Assembly (NCBI RefSeq): GCF_029836165.1 | Contig: NZ_JAOEBG010000020.1 | Location: 1-64,000, forward strand | Length of the DNA: 64,000 bases | DNA from: Pseudomonas sp. GD04091 | Lineage (GTDB): Bacteria > Pseudomonadota > Gammaproteobacteria > Pseudomonadales > Pseudomonadaceae | Direction: 5' to 3' | Part shown: in pieces, positions 56,077-64,000 of the stretch | How positions within the stretch are numbered: the stretch's first letter is position 1 | Layout: each line of letters begins with the position of its first letter | Notes under the pieces: generated by a model | Database searches by the model: none | Told to the model about the DNA's origin: nothing | What the model saw: only the letters and a program-made list of their open reading frames with translations | Made by a program: the position numbers and the translations under genes

Positions 56077-57987
56077 ATGATCTCAATCGCTCTACCGGAT
56101 GGCAGTCGCAGGGAATTCCCGGAACCGCTCAGCGTCCAGCAACTGGCACAGTCCATCGGCAGCGGCCTGGCGGCCGCCACACTCGCGGCGAAGGTCGACG
56201 GGCGTCTGGTCGACGCCTCGTGCATGCTGACTGGCGATACCACGGTCGAGATCGTCACGAACAAGAGCGAAGACGCCCTCGAGATCGTCCGCCACTCCAC
56301 CGCGCACTTGCTCGCGCAGGCTGTGCAGCGCCTGTACCCGGGCACCCAGGTGACCATCGGCCCGGTGATCGACAATGGCTTCTACTACGATTTCGTGGCC
56401 GAACGCCCGTTCAACCAGGACGACCTGCCACTGATCGAAGCTGAAATGCACCGGATCGTCGCCAGCGCCCTGCCGATCGAACGCCAGGAGCTGTCGCGCG
56501 GACAGGCCATCGACCTGTTCACGACCCTGGGTGAGTCGTACAAGGTGCGGATCATCGAGGACATCCCGGCGCAGGAAACCCTCTCGGTGTACCGCCAGGG
56601 TGAGTTCACCGACCTGTGCCGCGGCCCCCACGTGCCCGATACCAGCAAGCTCGGGGCGTTCAAGCTGATGAAGGTGGCCGGCGCCTATTGGCGCGGCGAC
56701 TCCAGCAACGCCATGCTCAGCCGCATCTACGGCACCGCCTGGCTGAACGACAAACAGCTCAAGACCTACCTGTCGCAGCTGGAAGAAGCCGAGAAGCGCG
56801 ACCACCGCAAGCTGGCCAAGCAATACGACCTGTTCCACCAGCAGGAGGAAGCGCCAGGCATGGTGTTCTGGCACCCCAAGGGCTGGGCGATCTGGCAGAC
56901 GGTGGAGCAGTACATGCGCAAGGTGTACCGCGACAGCGGCTACCAGGAGGTGCGCTCGCCACAGGTGGTGGACAGCTCGCTGTGGCGCCGGTCCGGGCAC
57001 TGGGACAACTACAAGGAGAACATGTTCGTCACCGAATCGGAAAACCGCCAGTACGCGCTCAAGCCGATGAACTGCCCGGGGCACATCCAGATCTTCAAGT
57101 TCGGCCTGCGCAGCCATCGCGAGCTGCCGATCCGCTACGGCGAGTTCGGCGGCTGCCACCGCAACGAGCCTTCCGGGGCCCTGCACGGCATCATGCGCGT
57201 GCGCGCCTTCACCCAGGACGACGGGCACATCTTCTGTACCGAGCAGCAGATCGAGGCGGAAATCCGTACCTTCCACCAACAGGCCCAGAAGGTCTACAAG
57301 GCCTTCGGTTTCGAGGACGTGGCGGTAAAGATCGCCCTGCGCCCCGAACCCGGCAAGCGCCTGGGCAGCGACGAAGTGTGGGACAAGGCTGAAAACCAGC
57401 TGCGTTCGGCATTGTCGGCCTGCGGCGTGAGCTGGGAGGAACTGCCAGGCGAAGGCGCCTTCTACAGCCCGAAGATCGAATACCACCTGCGTGATGCGAT
57501 CGGTCGCGAATGGCAGGTCGGCACCATCCAGGTCGATTACCACATGCCAGATCGCCTGGGCGCCGAGTATGTCGACGAGCACTCGCAGCGCCGACGCCCG
57601 GTCATGCTGCACCGGGCGATCGTCGGCTCGCTGGAGCGCTTCATCGGCATCCTCATCGAGCATCACGCCGGTGTCTTCCCGACCTGGCTCGCGCCGGTAC
57701 AGGCGATGCTGCTTACCGTGACCGAGGCCCAGAACGCCTACGCCGAGCAGGTGCGCCAGCAGTTGCGCGAGCGGGGGCTACGGGTCGAGGCTGACCTGCG
57801 CAACGAGAAGATCGGCTACAAGATCCGCGAAAGCACGCTGCAGCGGGTGCCTTACCTGCTGGTGATCGGCGACCGCGAGAAAGACAGCGGCACGCTCACC
57901 GTGCGCAGCCGCACCGGGGAGGACCTCGGCACCTTGAGCGTCGATGACTTCGCCGAGCTGCTGGCCAGGGACAACCAGATGGACTGA
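56077..57987 (+). CDS. obaO: Second threonyl-tRNA synthetase, obafluorin self-immunity determinant
   Basis: 636 residues, full-length class II ThrRS: N-terminal TGS and editing domains (HSTAHLLAQAVQRLYPG), catalytic core (MNCPGHIQIFK, GECHRNEPSG-like GGCHRNEPSG, RVRAFTQDDGHIFC) and anticodon-binding C-terminus. The obafluorin target residue (E. coli Tyr462) is kept as Tyr463, but the next residue is Ser464 in GAFYSPKIEY, where normal enzymes have Gly, and WQVGT has Val481 where they have Cys. These changes fit a drug-tolerant enzyme. The housekeeping thrS normally adjoins infC-rpmI-rplT, which are absent here. The last gene of the operon before a weak hairpin. Confidence 0.94.
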   Translation: MISIALPDGSRREFPEPLSVQQLAQSIGSGLAAATLAAKVDGRLVDASCMLTGDTTVEIVTNKSEDALEIVRHSTAHLLAQAVQRLYPGTQVTIGPVIDNGFYYDFVAERPFNQDDLPLIEAEMHRIVASALPIERQELSRGQAIDLFTTLGESYKVRIIEDIPAQETLSVYRQGEFTDLCRGPHVPDTSKLGAFKLMKVAGAYWRGDSSNAMLSRIYGTAWLNDKQLKTYLSQLEEAEKRDHRKLAKQYDLFHQQEEAPGMVFWHPKGWAIWQTVEQYMRKVYRDSGYQEVRSPQVVDSSLWRRSGHWDNYKENMFVTESENRQYALKPMNCPGHIQIFKFGLRSHRELPIRYGEFGGCHRNEPSGALHGIMRVRAFTQDDGHIFCTEQQIEAEIRTFHQQAQKVYKAFGFEDVAVKIALRPEPGKRLGSDEVWDKAENQLRSALSACGVSWEELPGEGAFYSPKIEYHLRDAIGREWQVGTIQVDYHMPDRLGAEYVDEHSQRRRPVMLHRAIVGSLERFIGILIEHHAGVFPTWLAPVQAMLLTVTEAQNAYAEQVRQQLRERGLRVEADLRNEKIGYKIRESTLQRVPYLLVIGDREKDSGTLTVRSRTGEDLGTLSVDDFAELLARDNQMD

Positions 57988-58078
57988 CCTCGCCCGTCAC
58001 GGGCTTCGAACGCGCGGAGCCCGTGGCCAGCCCAGGGATGGCCTGGTTTGGAATGGATGCTGAACCCAGGAGGTCGTG

Positions 58079-58102
58079 ATGTTTGCAGCCCCACCCGATT
58101 AG
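58079..58102 (+). CDS. Possible seven-codon leader peptide before the DAHP synthase
   Basis: A perfect AGGAGG site five bases before ATG opens a frame of seven codons (MFAAPPD, then TAG). It lies in the 277-base gap after the ThrRS gene and is followed by a very strong hairpin at 58157-58189. This is the layout of an attenuation leader, but it holds only one aromatic codon, so the reading is tentative. Confidence 0.3.
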   Translation: MFAAPPD

Positions 58103-58156
58103 CCAGGCGGTCGCCACACCTTCGCCACACGCCACACGCCACTTTGCCTCGCAGCC

Positions 58157-58189
58157 ACGCGCAGGCGCGGCCGGGTCGCGCCTGCGCGT
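58157..58189 (+). promoter_or_regulatory. Strong GC hairpin in the DAHP synthase leader
   Basis: Perfect 13-base arms ACGCGCAGGCGCG / CGCGCCTGCGCGT with a seven-base loop, 75 bases before the DAHP synthase start. No T run follows, so it is not a standard terminator. A weaker stem ACGGGCT / AGCCCGT (57999-58005, 58018-58024) directly after the ThrRS gene may end the main operon. Confidence 0.5.
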
Positions 58190-58264
58190 CAGCGGCGAAG
58201 CGCGGTTCGAACACCCCCGAAAGCGTGCACCTCTGTTTTCCAGAACGACATCAGGACGTCCGAC

Positions 58265-59335
58265 ATGAACACCATCGCCACCTTGCGTTCGACCCCCCTT
58301 GCTGCCCAGGCCTACGGCCTGGACATGGACCCCAGCACCCAGGCACTGCCCAGCGCCCATGCGCTCAGGACAATGCTGCCGCTGGACGAGCGCCTCGCAG
58401 CGCAGATCCGCCAGCAGCGCCATCAGGTCAGGGAGATCATCCACGGCAACGACCCACGCCTGCTGGTGATCGTCGGGCCATGCTCGCTGCATCACGGCCA
58501 GGCCGCACTCGAGTATGGCGGCCGCCTGGCCGACCTTGCCGACGAGCTGCGCGACGACCTGCTGATCGTCATGCGCGCCTATGTGGAGAAGCCACGGACC
58601 ACGGTTGGCTGGAAAGGCCTGATGTACGACCCCGACCTCAATGGCAGCGACGACATGTCGGCCGGCCTCGAGCGATCCAGGTCGCTGATGCTCGAACTGG
58701 CCGGGCTCGGCCTGCCACTGGCCTGTGAAATGCTGCAACCCATGGCCGCGCAGTACTTCAGCGACCTGCTGAGCTGGGTGGCGATCGGTGCCAGGACCTG
58801 TGAATCGCAGATCCACCGTGAGCTGGTCAGCAGCCTGGACGTCCCGGCAGGCTTCAAGAACGGCACCGATGGCGGCCTGGGCATCGCCTGCGACGCCATC
58901 TGCAGCGCCGCCCACCCGCATCGCTACTTCGGCATCGACCTGCTCGGCCGGCCGGCACTGATCCGCAGTACCGGCAACCCGGACTGTCACCTGGTACTGC
59001 GCGGCGGGCGCAACGGCCCCAATCACCATGCCGAAGCCGTCGACCAGGCACGTGTTCAACTCACCGCAGCCGGTATCGCGCCGCGCCTGCTGGTGGATTG
59101 CAGCCATGCCAACAGTGGCAAGGACTACACCCGTCAACCGCAGGTGCTGGAGGAAGTGCTGGCACAGCGCCGCGCGGGCAACCGCGACCTGTTCGGCATC
59201 ATGCTGGAGAGCAACCTGAACCCAGGCCGGCAGGATCTTTCGACGCAGCTGCGCTATGGGGTATCGATCACCGATGGCTGCCTCGGCTGGGACGATACCA
59301 GGGCGCTGTTGCGCCGCGCCGCCGAGCTGGCCTGA
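58265..59335 (+). CDS. 3-deoxy-D-arabino-heptulosonate-7-phosphate (DAHP) synthase, type I
   Basis: 356 residues, AroF/G/H type: IVGPCSLHHGQAALEYG, MRAYVEKPRTTVGWKG, GARTCESQIHRE, DCSHANSGKDY. It joins PEP and erythrose-4-phosphate as the first shikimate step. A dedicated copy next to pathways that drain chorismate twice (aminodeoxychorismate and isochorismate) implies a role in raising precursor flux, possibly free of normal feedback control; feedback behaviour cannot be read directly. It has its own leader (58079-58189) and a hairpin after its stop. Confidence 0.93.
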   Translation: MNTIATLRSTPLAAQAYGLDMDPSTQALPSAHALRTMLPLDERLAAQIRQQRHQVREIIHGNDPRLLVIVGPCSLHHGQAALEYGGRLADLADELRDDLLIVMRAYVEKPRTTVGWKGLMYDPDLNGSDDMSAGLERSRSLMLELAGLGLPLACEMLQPMAAQYFSDLLSWVAIGARTCESQIHRELVSSLDVPAGFKNGTDGGLGIACDAICSAAHPHRYFGIDLLGRPALIRSTGNPDCHLVLRGGRNGPNHHAEAVDQARVQLTAAGIAPRLLVDCSHANSGKDYTRQPQVLEEVLAQRRAGNRDLFGIMLESNLNPGRQDLSTQLRYGVSITDGCLGWDDTRALLRRAAELA

Positions 59336-59342
59336 GCGGACT

Positions 59343-59366
59343 CCGGCGACACACCCGTGTCGCCGG
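59343..59366 (+). terminator. Hairpin after the DAHP synthase gene
   Basis: Perfect 10-base arms CCGGCGACAC / GTGTCGCCGG with loop ACCC, 8 bases after the stop codon. The following T run is poor, but the position marks the end of the biosynthetic cluster. Confidence 0.6.
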
Positions 59367-59405
59367 AACGCTTTGACAGTCGCTGCAGTGCTCGGGTTAG
59401 AATTC

Positions 59406-59421
59406 TGGCACGCGAACTGCT
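59406..59421 (+). promoter_or_regulatory. Sigma-54-like promoter upstream of nhaP2
   Basis: TGGCACGCGAACTGCT has an exact -24 element TGGCACG, GG (59407-59408) and GC (59419-59420) ten bases apart, and a one-mismatch -12 element CTGCT. It lies about 40 bases before the TTG start. A sigma-70-like pair, TTGACA (59373) and TAGAAT (59398), with a long 19-base spacer overlaps it. Confidence 0.5.
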
Positions 59422-59461
59422 TGTTCCCCTCGCCTGCCCTGCTGCCCCTGGAGTACTGCCT

Positions 59462-61204
<1,743 letters not shown>

Positions 61205-61240
61205 ACTCCGATTTGCCTCGTAGCCCTAAGAATTCTGCCT

Positions 61241-64000
61241 ATGTCCCTGCGTGACCACTGCCGCGCAACCCTGCTGGGGCTGTGCCTGACCCTCTCGTTC
61301 GCCGCCGTCGCGGTGGAAGTCCCGACCACTCCGGGCATCCAGAGCAGCCTGAGCAAGATCACCGAACGCAAGCTGCCCGAAGCCGAGCAGAAAGCCGTGC
61401 AGCAGGTGCTGGAGCAGACCCTGGCGCTGCTCAACGCCCGCGACGACAGCGAGAAGAAGCTCGAAGCCCTCAAGCAGCAGCTGGCCAGCGCCCCCCAGGA
61501 GATCCGCGACAGCCAGCGCGAGCTGATCAAGCTCAAGGCCACCATCACCGTGCCGGTGGCGCAGCGCTACATCAACCTGACGGTGCCCCAGCTCGAACAG
61601 ATGCTCAGCGAGCGCAGCACCCAGCAGGGCGACCTGCAAAAGGCGCTGTCCGAGGCCAACAGCCTGATCATCAACTCGCAGACCCGCCCCGAGCGCGCGC
61701 AGGCCGAGATCAGCAACAACCAGAGCCGCGTCCAGCAGATCAACAACAGCCTCAAGAGCGGCAAGGACGGCGGCAAGACGATCAACGCCGACCAGCGCAA
61801 CCAGCTCAACGCCGAACTAGCCTCGCTCAACGCCCTTACCCTGCTGCGTCGCCAGGAACTGGCCGGCAACAGCGTGCTGCAGGACCTGGGCAATGCCCGC
61901 CACGACCTGCTGATCGAGCGCGCCGCGCGCCTGGAGCAGGAAATCCAGGACCTGCAGACGCTGATCAACGAAAAGCGCCTGGCCCAGTCGCAACAGACCG
62001 TCACCCAGCAGTCGATCGAGGCGCAGAAGGCCGGCGGCAGCAACCTGCTGGCCACCGAGAGCACGGCCAACCTGCAACTGTCCGACTACCTGCTGCGCAG
62101 CACCGACCGCCTCAACGAGGTGACCCAGCAGAACCTGCGCACCAAGCAGCAGCTCGATACCCTCACCCAGGCCGACCAGGCCCTCGACGAGCAGATCAAC
62201 GTGCTCAAGGGCAGCCTGCTGCTGTCCAAGATCCTCTACAAGCAGAAGCAGGCGCTGCCGCACCTGAAGCTCGACCGCGACCTGGCCGACCAGATCGCCG
62301 ACATCCGCCTGTACCAGTTCGAGATCAACCAACAGCGCGAACAGATGAGCAGCCCTTCCAGCTATGTGGACAAGCTGCTGGCCAATCAGCCCCAGGAAGA
62401 CGTCACCCCGCAACTGCGCAAGGCCCTGCTGGAAGTGGCGATCACCCGCAGCGACCTGCTGGAACGGCTGAACCGCGAGCTGTCGGCGCTGCTCAATGAA
62501 TGCATCACCCTGCAACTGAACCAGAAACAGCTGCTGAGCACCGCCCAGAACCTGCGCACCACGCTGGAAGAACAGATGTTCTGGATCCCCAGCAACAAGC
62601 CGCTGGACTGGCAATGGCTGCGCGAAGTGCCCGAGCGCCTGGCCTACCAGGTGGCCAGCCTGCCCTGGGGTGCCGGCATCAAGGAACTGGGCGACGGCCT
62701 GGTGCAGCAGCCGCTGCTGTTCCTGCCCTTGATCCTGGTGATCGGCGCCCTGCTGTGGCGGCGCAAGGCGCTGTATCGGCGGCTGGGCAAGGTCCACCAG
62801 GACATCGGCCACTTCAAGCGCGACAGCCAGTGGCACACGCCCCAGGCGATCCTGATCAACATCCTGCTGGCCCTGCCGGTGGCCCTGGCGCTCACCCTGG
62901 GCAGCTACGCCCTGCAGATCGACGCCCGTGGCCAGAACGCCAACCTCGGCGCCGCGCTGTGGCAGATCGCCCAGGCCTGGCTGGTGTTCTACACCGCCTA
63001 CCGCATCCTCGCCCCCGGTGGCGTGGCCGAGATCCATTTCCGCTGGCCCAAGCCCCAGGTCGAATTCCTGCGTGGCTGGGTGCGCCGGCTCGGCACCGTG
63101 GTACTGGCCCTGGTCGGCGTGGTGGCGGTGGCCGAGCACCAGCCGTCGGCACTGGCCGACGACGTACTGGGCATCGGCGTGGTGCTGACCTGCTACGCAC
63201 TGATGGCCTGGCTGCTCAGCCGCCTGCTGCTGAGCAGCCCGGCGCACCGCGACACCTCGCTGTTCCGCAAGGCCGTCGGGGTGGCCTTCACCGCCCTGCC
63301 GATCGCCCTGTTCGTGGCGGTGTGCTTCGGCTACTACTACACCGCCCTCAAGCTCACCGACCGGCTGATCTACACCCTCTACCTGCTGCTGTTCTGGCTG
63401 GTGATCGAGGCCGCCTTCGTCCGCGGCCTGTCGGTGGCGGCGCGGCGCCTGGCCTACCAGCGCGCCCTGAGCAAGCGCCAGGCCGCCAAGGAAGGACTCG
63501 ACGGCGAGGTGGTGGTAGAAGAGCCGACCCTGGACATCGAACAGGTCAACCAGCAGTCCCTGCGCCTGATCCGCCTGGCCTTGCTCGGCGGCTTCATCGG
63601 CGGGCTGTACTGGGTGTGGGCAGACCTGATCACCGTGTTCTCCTACCTCAACAACGTCACCCTCTACGAGTACAGCAGCGGTACGGGCGCCGCGGCCAGC
63701 ATGGTGCCGATCAGCCTTGGCGACCTGCTCGGCGCCATGGTCATCGCCGGCATCGCCGTGGCCCTGGCCAGCAACCTGCCTGGCTTGCTCGAAGTGCTGG
63801 TGCTGTCGCGCCTGAACCTTGCCCAGGGCAGCGCCTATGCCATCACCACGCTGCTGTCCTATGTGATCGCCGGTGTCGGCATCGTCAGCACCCTGGCCAC
63901 CCTCGGGGTCAGCTGGGACAAGTTGCAATGGCTGGTGGCGGCACTGTCGCTGGGCCTTGGCTTCGGCATGCAGGAGATCTTCGCCAACTTCATCTCCGGC
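61241..64000 (+). CDS. mscK: Potassium-dependent mechanosensitive channel MscK (KefA), 3' end outside the window
   Basis: The open frame runs from the ATG at 61241 to the window end (920 codons, no stop). Order: signal peptide (MSLRDHCRATLLGLCLTLSFAAVAVE), long periplasmic coiled-coil region (about residues 30-470, rich in Gln/Leu heptads), several membrane helices, then the start of the MscS core with the pore-lining region and GLGFGMQEIFANFISG at the last residues, the hallmark of MscS channels. The size and large periplasmic domain are those of MscK rather than short MscS. It opens under hypo-osmotic shock. Confidence 0.93.
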   Translation, partial: MSLRDHCRATLLGLCLTLSFAAVAVEVPTTPGIQSSLSKITERKLPEAEQKAVQQVLEQTLALLNARDDSEKKLEALKQQLASAPQEIRDSQRELIKLKATITVPVAQRYINLTVPQLEQMLSERSTQQGDLQKALSEANSLIINSQTRPERAQAEISNNQSRVQQINNSLKSGKDGGKTINADQRNQLNAELASLNALTLLRRQELAGNSVLQDLGNARHDLLIERAARLEQEIQDLQTLINEKRLAQSQQTVTQQSIEAQKAGGSNLLATESTANLQLSDYLLRSTDRLNEVTQQNLRTKQQLDTLTQADQALDEQINVLKGSLLLSKILYKQKQALPHLKLDRDLADQIADIRLYQFEINQQREQMSSPSSYVDKLLANQPQEDVTPQLRKALLEVAITRSDLLERLNRELSALLNECITLQLNQKQLLSTAQNLRTTLEEQMFWIPSNKPLDWQWLREVPERLAYQVASLPWGAGIKELGDGLVQQPLLFLPLILVIGALLWRRKALYRRLGKVHQDIGHFKRDSQWHTPQAILINILLALPVALALTLGSYALQIDARGQNANLGAALWQIAQAWLVFYTAYRILAPGGVAEIHFRWPKPQVEFLRGWVRRLGTVVLALVGVVAVAEHQPSALADDVLGIGVVLTCYALMAWLLSRLLLSSPAHRDTSLFRKAVGVAFTALPIALFVAVCFGYYYTALKLTDRLIYTLYLLLFWLVIEAAFVRGLSVAARRLAYQRALSKRQAAKEGLDGEVVVEEPTLDIEQVNQQSLRLIRLALLGGFIGGLYWVWADLITVFSYLNNVTLYEYSSGTGAAASMVPISLGDLLGAMVIAGIAVALASNLPGLLEVLVLSRLNLAQGSAYAITTLLSYVIAGVGIVSTLATLGVSWDKLQWLVAALSLGLGFGMQEIFANFISG

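Noticed and set aside
56077..57987. Housekeeping threonyl-tRNA synthetase
   Set aside because: It lies at the end of a biosynthetic operon, without infC-rpmI-rplT, and has changed residues in otherwise fixed active-site motifs.

Overview
The window is a GC-rich chromosomal segment of a fluorescent Pseudomonas, most likely of the P. putida group. Evidence is the core gene content (glgP, typA, thiI, glnA-ntrB-ntrC, secB-grxC-rhodanese, gpmI, envC-ctpA-yibQ, betT/betIBA, nhaP2, mscK), REP palindromes built on the GGGAGCGGG and CCTTTCGCG cores typical of that group, and very high coding density. No rRNA, tRNA, IS element, prophage or CRISPR array is visible.

Layout. 1-20031 is housekeeping: glycogen phosphorylase, a YkgJ-type cysteine-cluster protein, TypA/BipA, ThiI, the nitrogen-control block (glutamine synthetase with a sigma-54 promoter and an NtrC-type site, then NtrB and NtrC) interrupted by an exported chorismate mutase, TrmL, the SecB/glutaredoxin/rhodanese operon, GpmI, and the EnvC-CtpA-YibQ cell-envelope set. 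20032-30786 is an accessory island of very large toxin-like proteins of the DUF6543 (dermonecrotic-toxin-like) kind: two intact genes of about 1560 and 1610 codons in tandem, plus the decayed remnant of a third. The remnant is separated from the next intact gene by a second copy of the 3' end of yibQ, so the array was rearranged using the flanking core gene as an anchor. 30787-37212 is the choline-to-glycine-betaine locus with a perfect BetI palindrome.

37648-59335 is a complete secondary-metabolite cluster matching the obafluorin (beta-lactone antibiotic) pathway in gene content and order. A LuxR/LuxI pair with a lux box precedes an apparent operon. Aminodeoxychorismate synthase (two subunits), a mutase/dehydrogenase fusion and an AurF-type N-oxygenase make 4-nitrophenylpyruvate. 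A ThDP decarboxylase makes 4-nitrophenylacetaldehyde. A PLP L-threonine transaldolase makes the beta-hydroxy amino acid. Isochorismate synthase, isochorismatase/aryl carrier and a dehydrogenase make 2,3-dihydroxybenzoate. A large NRPS (C-A-PCP-TE-MbtH-aryl adenylation) with a cysteine thioesterase couples and releases the beta-lactone. A second threonyl-tRNA synthetase with altered active-site residues is the self-immunity gene, and a dedicated DAHP synthase boosts shikimate flux. One gene in the operon (53857-54582) has no function I can assign.

59462-64000 returns to core genes: NhaP2-type antiporter (TTG start, with a striking sigma-54-like promoter) and the 5' part of MscK, which runs off the window. 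The two places most worth following up are the obafluorin cluster variant (fused NRPS, unknown gene, immunity substitutions) and the toxin array with its duplicated yibQ tail.
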